Shown here one piece after another: positions 25,677-36,121 of a DNA stretch of 64,000 nucleotides. Within the stretch, counting starts at the first letter, position 1; every line of letters starts with the position of its first letter. The DNA is from Puccinia triticina (lineage: Eukaryota; Basidiomycota; Pucciniomycetes; Pucciniales; Pucciniaceae): positions 4,154,001 to 4,218,000 of the forward strand of contig NC_070572.1 in the NCBI RefSeq assembly GCF_026914185.1. Direction: 5' to 3'. The notes below the pieces were generated by a model, which was not told where the DNA came from, searched no databases, and worked only from the letters and a program-made list of their open reading frames with translations. Position numbers and translations under genes: made by a program.

Positions 25677-27350
25677 GGACCTACTTCGCGCAGCAGCAAA
25701 AAACTCTTCGCGCACAGAATGGACCGTCCCCCGACGTCAAGCCCGCTGTGCGCGCAAGCCAAAAAATACTTTGCGCACAGCGACTTCCCCCAAAAGAAGG
25801 AGGGAGTTTTTCTGGATTTCTTTTTGATGGATCAAAAGAGGGGGTCTTGCTTGCCCCCCCCCCCCAAAAAATCTTGGATTTTTTGGAGGTGTCCTCCATC
25901 ATGTAATTTTTTTATAATATTAATCCAAAAAATAAGCTCTCCCTGCCCCGATAACCTACCCTGGGGAATTTTGACCTGCCAAAACTCAAGCGGTTGGGTA
26001 TGCAGCCCCTCAAAAAGAAAGTTTGAGGGGCAGCAGCTCCGGCTAACTCCCAGCCGCCGTGCCGTGCCGATGGCCGGCACAGGCCATTGAGCGGAGTTAC
26101 ACGCTCCCCGATGACCGGCCAGCACAGACTACCGGTCATTGAGGGGATCATGTACTCCTCTCAATGGCCACTCTGTTTTGGTCATTGACAGGAGTACAAA
26201 CTTCCCTCGATGACGTTCCAGTCACAAGGGGAGTGTTCACTCCTCTCAACAACCGGAGCAACTGGGCCGTCAAGGGGAGTACGTACACACATACTCCTCT
26301 CTTGATGACCGGAACATTCCGGTCATCGAGAGGAATAAATCCTTCCCTCAATGACCAAGTCCGTTCCGGTCATTGAGAGGCACACTTCCCTCAATGACCG
26401 GGTACGTTCCTGTCATCAAGGGAAGTGTTCACTTCTCTTGATGACCAGAGAAATTGGGTCATTGAGGGGAGTATGTAATCCTCTCAATGACCGGGCCCGT
26501 TCCGGTCATCAAGGGGAATGTTCACTCCTCTCGACGACTGGAGCAATCGGGTCATCAAGGGTGTACTCCTCTCAATGACCGGAACGTCCGGGGCATTCTA
26601 GGAGGAGTATGTACTCCTCTTGGTGACCTGGTTGCTCCGGTTGTTGAGAGGAGTGAACACTCCCCTCAATGACCGGAACGGGCCCGGTCATTGAGGGGGT
26701 GTTCACTCCTCTCAATCAAGGTGAACCAGAACGGACCCGGTCACCAAGGGAAGTATGTACTCCTCTCAATGACCGGGTCCGTTCCGGTCATCGAGGGGGT
26801 GTTCACTCCTCTCAATGACTGGGTCCGTGCCGGTCATCAAGAGGAGCACATACTTCCCTCAATGACCGGGTCCAAGTGAACACCCCCTCAATGACCGGCA
26901 ATTTGTGCCACATGCACACAGGTGCTGGCCGGTCATCGGGGGAGTGTGTAACTCCGCTTGATGGCCTGTGCCGGCCATTGGCACGGCACGGCGGCTGGGA
27001 GTTAGCCGGAGCTGCTGCCCCTTGAACTTTCTTTTTGAGGGGCTGTGTACCCAACCGCTGAAGTCCCCGGGGTGGGCTATCGGGGTAGCAGGTGCCTTTT
27101 TTGGATTAATATTATGTTTTTTTTTTTACATGACAAGGACACCTCCAAAAAATCTAATATTTTTTGGAGAGGGCAGTTAAGACCCCCTCTTTTGATCCAT
27201 CAAATTTTTTTTGGGAAAAATACCCTCCTTCTTTCGGGGGAAGTCGCTGTGCGCAAAGTATTTCTCCGCTTGCGCGCACAGCGGGATTGACGTCGGGGGA
27301 CGGTCGATTCTGTGCGCAAAGAGCTTTTTGCTGCTGCGCGAAGTAGGTCC
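25677..27350. mobile_element. MULE-like non-autonomous element with palindromic array
   Basis: Ends read GGACCTACTTCGCGCAGCAG on each strand. The flanking 10-mers are AAAGTTTTAC (25667-25676) and AAAGTTTTAT (27351-27360), nine of ten identical. The terminal inverted repeats are very long: both arms can be followed for about 450-490 bp, to GTGCTGGCCGGTCATCGGGG on the right arm and its complement on the left. Between them lies only the palindromic array described separately. No coding sequence is seen. The size of the duplication and the long repeats point to the Mutator superfamily. The whole unit could fold into one giant hairpin. Confidence 0.78.
26100..26960. repeat. Palindromic minisatellite array A1 (ATGACCGG...CCGGTCAT)
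   Basis: An array of units of roughly 55-75 bp. Each contains an inverted repeat of the form CTCTCAATGACCGG, a short spacer, then CCGGTCATYGAGAGG, and units are separated by GAGTRTGTACTCCTC or GTGTTCACTCCTC, which is itself palindromic. Within this array the spacer is mostly GTCCGTT or AACGGAC, giving GGTCCGTTCC-type centres. The array occupies the centre of the MULE-like element and shows local homogenisation. Confidence 0.85.
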
Positions 27351-27629
27351 AAAGTTTTATGATTTTATGCATTGAAAATTTTATGATTTCAACTTTGAAC
27401 ACCTTAGGCCCTGTTTGGCAGCAGTGATGTTATGTAATAACCACTGCTTTTCTATAACTGGGCCTCACCGAGACCCATATCGTATCACTCGCATGTTTGG
27501 CAGATTTGAGGAGTTATGAGGGTCATCACGAGTTTCCTCATCATCCCCGCCATTTCCGATATAGTACCCCTGGGGGTGTATTTGGGGTGATATTGGCACC
27601 CTTACACGACACACCCCCAACTCCACCTC

Positions 27630-27960
27630 TGTTACTCACCTCAATGGCCGGTACAGACTTTGTACCAGTCACCGAGCGGAGTACACACTCCAATTGATGG
27701 AAACGGTCATCAAGATTGATGACCGATCCAACACAATCAGCCACCAATGACCATTGGTCATCGAAGGGACTATGTATTCTCCTCAATGACCATTGGTCAT
27801 TGAAGGGACTGTGTACATATTCTCCTCAATGACCATTGGTCATCCAAGGGACCATGTATTCCCATCAATGACCAATGGTCATCAATGGGACTATGTGTTC
27901 CCCAAAAGGGACTCTGTATTCCCTTTGATGACCGTGTACCGGCCATTGTCAAGAGGAGTT
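27630..27960. repeat. Palindromic array A2 (ATGACCATTGGTCAT variant)
   Basis: Several copies of CTCAATGACCATTGGTCAT followed by CGAAGGGACTATGTATTC, plus ATGACCGG/CCGGTCAT-like units at each edge. The centre differs from array A1 (ACCATTGGT rather than ACCGG..CCGGT) but symmetry is kept, so both arms changed together. It lies between the left end of element 1 and its transposase gene. Confidence 0.75.
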
Positions 27961-28369
27961 AAACAATCGATTGGCCTTGCCGGTATGTATGCTTGATGGC
28001 CGGTATTTACCGGCCATGGAGCTTGTTATGTAGGCAAGCTGTATGACGCGAGTGGCAGCCAAACACTCGTGTTATGTTGAAAGATATTGGGTTTTGATGA
28101 AAACTTGGACAAATGAGGCACTCAATGGCATAGAGTTATGTGCTTACGCTGCACAGCAGTCTATTTTTGCCTTTGGTTTTCGCCATGCACAGCGGCAATT
28201 GATACAATCACATGCCCCGCTGGCAAGCGTCCCACCCCATCCGATCACCACCACAACGACCGACACTGCAGCCTACGGTCGGCCTCTCTCAACCACGGTA
28301 GCCTGCAATCCGAATATTGCAATGGTTTTCTTGTCATACGCCCCGGACACCAAAGTTCACGCTGTTTGA

Positions 28370-29430
28370 ATGGCCCTCGAGGGCCTGTCGTTTCCAGACA
28401 TCCGACGCCTTCTCGGATGTTCGATTTTGCGGCAGTCATTTGCTCGGTGGCTCGGCCTTTACCAAGAAACTCGTTGTGTGATCCGGGACCCGGATACTTA
28501 CAAAAACTGTGGTCAACCGGCAGAGCTCTCAAGAGACGATTGCACCTTTATGATTGAGCTCGTGCAACTCAAACCCGGCTTGTTTCTGCACAAGATTTGT
28601 GAGAAGCTGTACGACTCGACCAAAGTCCTGCTCAGCACCGCAGGCGTTCACTGGAACCTCGTCGAACGGTTGTCGATCACGCTCAAAAAACCCAAAACCA
28701 AGAACATTCGGAAATGTCTGGTCGCCAAATACTCCTTCATGGAGCGGATGGAGTTCTATCCAGCCAAGTTCTTGGTCTTCACAGGTGTGTATCTCTGATT
28801 TTTTTTTTTTTTTGGTCCCAAAGCTAACCCTTTTTGATTTTTTCTAGATGAAAGTTCATTCTGCGACAAGGATCTACTCCGATCACTTGCCAGGTCGCCA
28901 CAAGGCACCCCCTCGGAGCAATTCCTCGTCAATCAGAACGCAGCCCGGCTCAGCCTTCTGCCAGCGATCTCGATTGAAGGACTAGTGACCCTCACCACAA
29001 CATTTGAGACATTCACCGGTCGCCGATTCGAGCACTTTTTGGAATTTGACTTGGTGAGTCATGCTGCTGTCAGTGTCAACAGGGTGTCCACTGATATTCT
29101 ACACATTTCAAGCTCCCTCGAATGAATTGCTACCCAGACGTGAACTCGGTCCTCATATGCGATAATGCTTCTTACCATTGAGGTGACCGAGTTCAAGCCT
29201 TGTGCGATACCGCCGGAGTTTGACTGATGTATCTGCCAACGTATTGCCCGGAACTGAACCCCATCAAGCTTGGATTCGGAGCAATCAAGCAAGAGTTGCA
29301 AGCCTCGCAAGTATTGACTCGCTCGGACGACCCTGAGTGGGACATCGTTCAAGTTGTTACTCAAGAACTGACTGCACCACATTGCTATAAGTGGTACAAA
29401 CATTGTGGATATTGTGTCCCATCCCTCTAA
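28370..29430 (+). pseudogene. Decayed IS630/Tc1-type transposase of element 1
   Basis: Homologous throughout to the intact transposase at 34611-35693 and with introns at the same positions (exons about 28370-28784, 28848-29052, 29113-29430). The N-terminal helix-turn-helix part reads MALEGLSFPDIRRLLG; the catalytic core has ESSFCDKD (a glutamate and aspartates near the first acidic position) and ICDNASYH. It is broken by TGA at 29179-29181 and 29221-29223, and the last catalytic Glu of NPIE is Lys (NPIK, codon 29266-29268). In-frame homology (PDTKVHAV) continues upstream of the ATG through another TGA at 28367-28369, where the intact copy has CGA. All these changes fit C-to-T at TCG. Confidence 0.85.
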
Positions 29431-29773
29431 TGTCATCAATTACTTGTATCAAGGTTGTTGACCCACAAAAAAATTTCATGTTATTTTTCTAACATCACTC
29501 AATCCAAAGTTAGTCTGCAGCCTCTAACCCTACCAGACCTGTACCTCATCCTTAAATGTATTGAAATGAAAAGCTCTTTGGACCCTTTGCTCCTATCAAG
29601 TCTCACACCAGGCCAAAATAATCAACAACTTGATCTGAGAAATTGAATTCAAGCTTGTCTTGGCGTAGATTCGACGCGCCCGAGGTTTCCGCTTGAGGGC
29701 GAGACAGTGCACCAACACAGTTGACAGAAAGTGGTCCGACAATACAAAGAACCAGACAAGCTTGAAGGTGAGA

Positions 29774-30307
29774 ATGCCGCCAAAGAAAACAAAGGAGCTC
29801 CAACGAGCCAAGACGGCACGAGTTTTGCAGAAGAAGGAGTATTTGGTCACACAAGCTGGCCGCAAGAAACCAACACAGCCAAGCAAAGCACCGAGGGAGG
29901 ACGTGCAAGCATTGACAACCGCACCAGTGCCGCCGGTTATTGATCCATGGGACCAGGCGCGAAAGATACTCCACGTGAGCTTGACACCCTTGTGGCTCCC
30001 ATGCAGGGAGGAGGAGTTTGCGGAACTGGAGGGGGCCTTGGCAGAGTCAATCTCGGAATCAAGCGGATGCTGCTTATACATCTCTGCCATACCCGGAACC
30101 GGGAAAACGGCAACGGTCCACAGTGTTGTCAGCTCTTTGCAAGAGAAAGTACGCAATGGCCAGCTCAATCCGTTCAAGTTCTTTGAAATCAACGGGATGA
30201 AAGTCACCAAACCAAGCCAGACTTTCATCTTATTCTGGGAATTCATCTCGCAACATCTCCTCGCAGATGATTCCAATTCGCCTAGTGTTGTGTTAAGATG
30301 TGCATAA
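29774..30307 (+). pseudogene. ORC1 AAA+ fragment captured by element 1
   Basis: An open frame of 177 codons from ATG 29774 (MPPKKTKELQ) to a stop at 30305-30307. Residues from about 65 match the start of the Orc1 AAA+ module: ILHVSLTPLWLPCREEEF, CCLYISAIPGTGKTATVHSV (Walker A GxxGTGKT-type) and FFEINGMKVTKPSQ. ORC1 is the ATP-binding subunit of the origin recognition complex. The frame stops before Walker B, the sensors and the winged helix, so it cannot be a working ORC1. It sits between the two transposon genes, inside the element ends, and is probably a captured or duplicated piece of the host gene. The frame itself has no stop, unlike its neighbours, so capture may be recent or the frame may be retained. 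Confidence 0.8.
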
Positions 30308-30539
30308 GAAATGGGCACTACAACTGCTGCAAACCAGCATTGAATAATTCAGCCAAGTGGCGGAGTCTAAAAGGAAAGATTTTACAAGCACTGGGTATGG
30401 TAATGATAAACTATTATAAGTGATAAATTTGGATAATAACATGAGAGGAGGATGATAAGATTATACAACAGTCACAAGTTGGGCTAAAGCTTTGGATATT
30501 ATGCACAAAGGAATAATTGAGTGAAAAAAGGGGCTAGAT

Positions 30540-30625
30540 TGACTATCGAGGACTTAAGTGGTGTCTAGATTTACTATTGAGAATTTAAGTGGTGTCTAGA
30601 TTTACTATCAAGAATTTAAGTGGTG
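30540..30625. repeat. Short tandem repeat, 3 units of about 32 bp
   Basis: Three tandem copies of a unit like GAATTTAAGTGGTGTCTAGA with TTTACTAT(T/C)... in between. The last copy overlaps the 3' end of the accessory gene on the minus strand, so the gene's C-terminal codons seem to have been the source of the repeat. Confidence 0.6.
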
Positions 30626-31928
30626 TTGAAATTTTGATACATTGTCGCGAAGCTGAGCAACAATGCCATCACTCAAGCCCCACTGAGTCATCTTGTCCGC
30701 GCTGATGCTCTTTGAAAGGAACATTTTCGGATGAGTGATATCTTTCTCATCAAGCACGGAAAGGACCTGATCTTGCTTATTTGGATGAATCTTGACAAAA
30801 TCGACGTATTCACAAATCAGTTGTTTGTTGGGTTCAATGACCAAAGCAGTAGAATCTGCTGATGGGCTGCGGTGGCGACGACCATTATTGACATCGGATT
30901 TGTTTAGCTTTCTTTTTTTACTGGAAGATAGTTTCTCGAATTTGATGTCGCCCGGGGGTGCACAAACATTCACCCCCTCGGTTTTTGCGATCTAAAAACA
31001 ATGGAACCAATATTAGTTTGAGAATTTGAGAATGGGATCATTCAAAGCCACTCACTATGGCTTGAGCCCACTTTGTGACCACCCCGCCGGTCAATGGAAT
31101 GTAACAAGTAGGATCCTTTGGATCGATGTAGACCGGCATTCAATCCTTGTACTTTTTATTGGGCGGGTGGTTGGCATAGATTTGGTTCATGACCACATTT
31201 AGGGCTTGAAAATCGCCAGGGAAGAGATCTTGGACCGGAGGGACGTCATTCGATCCTTGTGAGCTGGATCCACTTGCCTCAATCACAGCTCGCTGAGTCA
31301 ACATGTGATTTTGGAACACAGCAGCGACCTTACGTTGCTTGGCTTTCGTGGCTGGGTTCTGCATTGCGATCTCCAAAGCTGCGGAGGTGTGGTCCATGCC
31401 AAGGTCCACGACGTACCTCATCCATCTGATGAATTTTTTGTTGTTGTTCAGATTCTGTTTTGCAGATTTTTTGTATTTGGGGGTGGTCTTCAGACCCATC
31501 AATATGTTCCAGTCAATGTCCAATTCAGAAAATCCCGAGGCGCCAGGGTTAAGAATCAGCTCTCCAGCCCCATTGTAGATCTTGTTGCATTCAGCTGCAA
31601 CAATCGTCCGGAACTCTTGACGGTTCATCGAGCCCGCTGAAATCGAGACATCAAAACACTTCTCGGGTTGGATCATGTTGTATGCCTCTTTATTACCTGG
31701 CTTACAAAAGAAAAGCTTGAACATCGTCTTGCAGTGGATGACCTGCGCCTACATGCAGCAAAAAAAGAGAAAAAAAATCAGCACCCGTTGGAAAGGATAA
31801 AATGCTCAACTCACATTGAGTCGAGCTGGTTCTGGGCCAATCTGACGAATGCGCCAGAGCTCGCTAGCGGAGAAGTATCCCGGCGGAGGGGTTTCCCTAC
31901 CCAAAAGATCAATCCCAAATCTCAACAT
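30608..31928 (-). pseudogene. Accessory gene of element 1 (SAM-like C-terminus), one stop
   Basis: Exons 31928-31815, 31748-31056 and 30991-30608 would give about 396 residues. Alignment with the intact homologue at 32534-33858 holds over the whole length, with both introns in equal positions: MLRFGIDLL.. against MSQLRIDLF.., HCKTMFKLFFCK against HCSTSFKLYCPK, and VLSVLDEKDITHPKMFLSKS against VLSILEEKDITHPKMFRSAN. One in-frame TGA at 31140-31142 breaks exon 2. The C-terminal 60 residues (ICEYVDFVKIHP...WGLSDGIVAQLRDNVSKF) look like a SAM-type helical bundle, which would suggest protein-protein or nucleic-acid contacts. It converges with the transposase. Confidence 0.8.
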
Positions 31929-32218
31929 TTGACGGTGGTGGGGGGAGAAATGCTGCTGTGGTGGGGCCCGGGTGCACTGGACTACTTGCTGCTGTGGCCA
32001 ACATGATCATTGATGACGACATCATGGCCTTTGAGGAGTAAAAATATGAGTCAAAAGATACCTGAACAGCCTTGAACCTTGGGCGAAAATCCAGGAAAAT
32101 CCTGCAGATCCGTCCAAGGATTGTTCAAAACACAATATGAAATTCAAGAGTGATGTGCATCACATTAGGTAAGTGCACAACATCACATGTAACATGATTG
32201 CTGCCAAACGGGGCCTTA

Positions 32219-32272
32219 AATTTTGGCTGGGAGATGTCACTTTAAGTATTATGCAAGCTGACATCTCCCAGC
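32219..32272. repeat. Perfect-stem hairpin next to element 1
   Basis: AATTTTGGCTGGGAGATGTC and its complement are separated by a loop of about 15 bases. It lies immediately after the right TTA of element 1 and could be a terminal remnant or a very small MITE. Confidence 0.5.
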
Positions 32273-32533
32273 CAAAATTGGTTTTATGATTTTATGTATT
32301 GTGTTTTGAAATAAGCTTGGTCTCAAAAACACAAGAAAGTGAATTTCTAAATGAAATTTCATCTTAGATTATGGCTTTGAAAAAACCATGATGTAATCAC
32401 CAATCATATGATAATGATGACATCACATCATCAGTGATCATAACTCGCTCCAAACTCCGCCAGACCAAGCTCCGCTCCAAACCCCGCCAGCCCAAGCTTC
32501 ATCAAGGATCACCTTTATTATAAACCCTACAGC

Positions 32534-33858
32534 ATGTCACAATTGCGGATTGACCTCTTCGCATGGGACCATCCTCCACGGTCTATGGGATACCTTTCAA
32601 ATTCTGAGTACGCTTGCATCCATGGCAATGGCTTAGACGGGGAACCAGCAGCTCACGTCAACGTGAGTATTTTCCTTTCAAGGTTGGTTTGGTTCAAAGT
32701 TAAGTTGAACTTAAACCTTTTTGCTTCTGACAGCCGCAGACAGTGCATTGCAGCACATCCTTTAAGCTCTACTGCCCGAAGCAGGGCAGCAAAACAGGGT
32801 CAAACCTTGTTAAATCCAAGAAGGTTTTTGCTATTGCCTTCAAGATAGGATCATTAAGCCTTGGAGCCTTTCAAAACCTTATTGCTGTCGAGGCCAGGAA
32901 GGTTGTGGACGGTGCCGATGGACTCATGAATAACGCAATAGCCTCAGGATCTCCGCCTCTTTCCTGGCAGGTCTCCTTGGCTTTCAAGTCAACCCCCGAA
33001 TTCCACAAAAAGCTGAACTACACCGTTAACAATGAAGCAACCTATGCTCATTGGATCCAAACCATGAAGGATCTCAATGCGGATCACATTCAGGCCAGCC
33101 TCCATGTTGATATGGTGGATCCGGTGGCCATAGCAAAACAAGCTAGGATCACCGTTGATATCAAAACCCATGTTTTGACTCAGATGGCGGCTCAGAACGC
33201 GGCTGTTGGCTCATCTTCATCAGCGGCTTCCAATCCGGTTTCAGCCAGTGATTTCAAAGGAATCAACGTGATCATGAACCAGATTTACGCCAAGCGTCCC
33301 CCCAACGTCAAGTATCTGGCAAAATGGCCAGTGTTCATTGATCTGACTGACCCCACCCGATACATCCCTTTGACCACGCAGAATGCCCAACTTTGGGCGC
33401 ATGACATAGTGAGTTTTTTTTTTGTCATCTTGCCTGAGTCTGATGACTGACTTGCCTGACTGTAGTTAAAAGAGGTCAAAGGGGTCAACTACCATTCTCC
33501 CCCGTCAGCGCTTCATTTTGAAAAGCTCTCGGCCTACAAGAAGAGGAAGCTCTCTCACGTCATCAAGGAAGCCCGCCCGCAACCAAATCTACCTTCTTCC
33601 CCAGCTGAAGCCTTGGACGCCTCCTTGGCAGTTGCGCCTGATGAGGCCCTTATGTCCCAGTACATTGACTTTATCAAAATCAAGCCTAGTAAGAAAGCCG
33701 ACGTCCTCAGCATTCTCGAGGAGAAAGACATTACCCATCCAAAGATGTTCCGATCCGCAAACATTACCCGAGAGGATATGGTTGGTTGGGGCTTGTCTCC
33801 TGGAATTATTGCCCAATTGCAAGACAACACCAAGAAATTTGACAGGCGCGCTCAATAG
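32534..33858 (+). CDS. Transposon accessory protein with SAM-like C-terminus (element 2)
   Basis: Exons 32534-32662, 32734-33408 and 33466-33858 (398 residues, no stop). I do not recognise the N-terminal two thirds; conserved points with the element 1 copy include the IDLF start, VHC.T.FKLYCPK, a region rich in Ala/Asn/His (residues about 80-180) and NVIMNQIYAKRPPN..Y before intron 2. The last 65 residues (YIDFIKIKPSKKADVLSILE ... WGLSPGIIAQLQDNTKKF) resemble a sterile alpha motif. The gene faces the transposase at 34611-35693. Because the two genes keep company in two diverged elements, the protein probably helps transposition, for example in end binding or assembly. That role is inferred. 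Confidence 0.75.
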
Positions 33859-33967
33859 CTGTATTCATCTCGTTATCATCCTTCTTTTTTCACGGTCTCT
33901 TTTCGCTGTTGGATCTCGTTCTTTTTGGTCTCTTTTCCCTGTTGGATATTGTTCTTTTTTCTCAGTC

Positions 33968-34139
33968 TTTATCTTCTCCCACCCGTAGATCTGGACATGT
34001 ATCCTTGTATTGTGAATTAAATGAACATGTATTTCTTTTTTCTTGCTTCTCTTTATCTTTTCCCTCTTAGAACACCTTATCTTCTCCCACCCGTAGATCT
34101 GGACATGAATCCTTGTATTGTGAATCAAATGAACATGTG
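33968..34139. repeat. Direct duplication of about 60 bp
   Basis: TTATCTTCTCCCACCCGTAG ... GTATTGTGAATYAAATGAACATG occurs twice, at about 33969-34029 and 34078-34138, in the 3' flank of the accessory gene. Confidence 0.7.
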
Positions 34140-34610
34140 CGCTTGTATTGCCAATTTACAAAGTGACAGGAGAAGACACATAGAGACTCAGACAGGTTAA
34201 GTAGACTCGGAGAAGACATGTAGAGACTTGGACAGGTTTTTTATTGCCAACTTACAGGATAAGACGGGTAGAGACTTGGACAGTAGACAGTAGAATCGGA
34301 CAGGTTAAAGACACATAGAGACTCGGACAGGTTAAGTAGACATGGATAAGACATGTAGAGACTCGGACAGTGGACTCGGACAGGTGGTCAAGTGACAGGA
34401 TAAGACGTGTAGAGACTTGGACAGGTTAAGCAGACTCGGACAGAGAGGACAATGAAGTTCATTTGAGAATCGGACAGGTTAAGACGTATAGAGAAGACTC
34501 GGATCGGCTATTGGCTAAGAGAGGACGTTGAAGTTCATTCGAGACTCGGACAGGTTAAGACATATAGAGAAGACTCAGATCGGCTATTGGCTAAGAGAGG
34601 ACGTTGAAGT
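34140..34610. repeat. Degenerate minisatellite between convergent transposon genes
   Basis: Irregular units built from GAGACTCGGACAGGTTAAG, AAGACATGTAGAGACTYGGA and, near the right end, a longer unit with GATCGGCTATTGGCTAAGAG and GGACGTTGAAGTTCATT repeated twice or more. It fills the gap between the two convergent genes. No coding frame. Confidence 0.7.
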
Positions 34611-35693
34611 TCATTGGTTTGGAACGAAGTAGCCACAATGGTGGTAGACTTTAAGGCACAGCTCCTCCGTCATGATTTTGGCGGCTGCTTGTTGGATTTC
34701 CCATTCTGGGTCATTTTTTCTGTTCAGAATTTGGCTAGCCCTTAAGTCTTGCTTGATTGAAGCAAAACAGAGTTCGATGGGGTTCAACTCTGGGCAGTAG
34801 GGTGGCAGGAAAAGTACTTGGATCCCAGCCGCGTTGCAAAGTTCTCTGACATGTTTGCCTCGGTGGATCACAGCATTGTCACACACCAGGACCGAGTTCA
34901 CATCGGGGTACCTGTTCATTTGGGGGAGCTAGAAAAGAAGAGGTTGTCAGCTTGATTGAAAAGGAGACGGATGAGTGATTTGGACTCACCAAGTTGAATT
35001 CTAAGAAGTGCTTGAACTTTTGACCAGTAAAAGTGTCAAACGTGGTGGTGAGGGCCAACAATCCATCAATCGAGATGGCTGGGAGTAAACTGAGTCGATC
35101 TGGGTTCTGGTTGACAAGATACTTTGCCAAGGGGGTTCCTTTTTCCAACCTTGCATAAGTTCGGAGGAGGTCCTTGTCAGCAAAGGAGCATTCATCTGAA
35201 CACAAACAAATACAACAACAACATTAAAGTAATCAGCTGATAGTGTTGACCAAGGGAATATAGGGATAGAGGACTGACCGGTGAATACTAAGAAATCAGC
35301 AGGGAAGAACTCCATGCGCTCAACGTACGCATACTTCGAAACAAGGGACTTGCGGATGTTCTTTGTGTCCGGCTTCTTTAAGGTAATCGACAGCTTTTTG
35401 ACAAGAGCCCTGTGAACGCCTGAGGTGCTGAGGAGGACACCAGAATTTTCGTACAACTTCTCTCGTATTTTGTCCAGGAAGAGGCCAGGTTCAGAACGGA
35501 CGAGCTTGATCATGAAGGCGCACTCGTCTCGGGTGAGTCTCGCAGGGCGACCACGTCTCTTGTAGTCAATTGGATCCTTGATGACGCATCGAGTTTCTTC
35601 AAAGAGGCACTTCCATCGGCGGAATGACTGGGGTGAGAACTGAATACTGAGTAATTGCTGGATTGACTGGATAGAGAGGCCTTGCTGGGACAT
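34611..35693 (-). CDS. IS630/Tc1-type DDE transposase (element 2), apparently intact
   Basis: Exons 35693-35279, 35195-34990 and 34928-34611 (312 residues). The N-terminus is helix-turn-helix-like (GLSIQSIQQLL, then FRRWKCLFEETRCV) followed by RRGRPARLTRDE. Catalytic residues are visible: DECSFADKD, then VLVCDNAVIHRG, then PELNPIE with 34 residues between the last Asp and Glu (DD34E), as in IS630/Tc1/mariner enzymes. It would cut and rejoin element ends in the nucleus. The coding frame upstream of this ATG (PPETKIAIIR) is also conserved in the element 1 copy, so the real start may be in an upstream exon. No inactivating change is seen. The element's own ends were not found with confidence; the right one must lie before the MTQ2 start. 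Confidence 0.88.
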
Positions 35694-36121
35694 TCGGATT
35701 ATGGCGATTTTTGTTTCGGGGGGGGTGGGTGCGGTAGGCCATCGAGGGTAGTGTTGGTAGAACCGAGAGGGTTGGCGAGGTTAGTGTTGATGGGAAAGGG
35801 GCCTGTTGGTGAGGGTTGGCTGGAGGATATTCCAACTGCCCGGATCGGATGTGATGATATCACTGCTGTGTTGGGCAGAAACACTGGGATTAAACCTGTG
35901 ATATGCTTACTAAGCGCATACCTCAGAAATCCGAAAATATGAAAAAGACCAAGCATAGTGACATATGCAATTTTGAATACCACAATTGGTCTGTTTCGGC
36001 ATGTGCTCTGTGACATCTCTCCGGCCGGCCTGCTCCACCTCCGGGCCGTTGTCAATCACCCCGGCCTACCCCGGCACTAATAATTCCAGACGCGCGCCTT
36101 GCCCTCGAGCACCTCCAATAG
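35694..36121. other. Right flank of element 2 and upstream region of MTQ2
   Basis: The part near 35850-35875 (GATGTGATGATATCACTGCTG) resembles, reversed, the left end of element 1 after its first bases, so the element 2 boundary may lie near 35870. 36000-36121 is GC-richer and probably contains the MTQ2 promoter. Confidence 0.35.

Larger units (their letters stand above)
25548..27403. mobile_element. TTA-flanked MITE split by a MULE-like insertion
   Basis: The ends GGGTGTTCAAAGTTGACTTG and, reversed, GGTGTTCAAAGTTGAAATCA match the MITEs at 2708 and 13307. TTA flanks both sides (25545-25547 and 27404-27406). Without the insertion at 25677-27350 the element is only about 170 bp. The right TTA is also the left TTA of the next element, so the two abut. 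Confidence 0.7.
27407..32215. mobile_element. Element 1: TTA-flanked two-gene IS630-type transposon
   Basis: A 4.8-kb element. The left end is GGCCCTGTTTGGCAGCAGTG; reversed, the right end is GGCCCCGTTTGGCAGCAATC. TTA occurs on both sides (27404-27406 and 32216-32218). Contents in order: palindromic array, decayed transposase (+), ORC1 fragment (+), decayed accessory gene (-). The ends and trinucleotide duplication look PIF/Harbinger-like, yet the encoded transposase is of the IS630/Tc1 DDE type. Several stop codons show it is not active on its own. Confidence 0.78.

Noticed and set aside
29596..30318. Long minus-strand frame opposite the ORC1 fragment
   Set aside because: The plus strand carries clear Orc1 motifs; the opposite frame has no domain and is a shadow.
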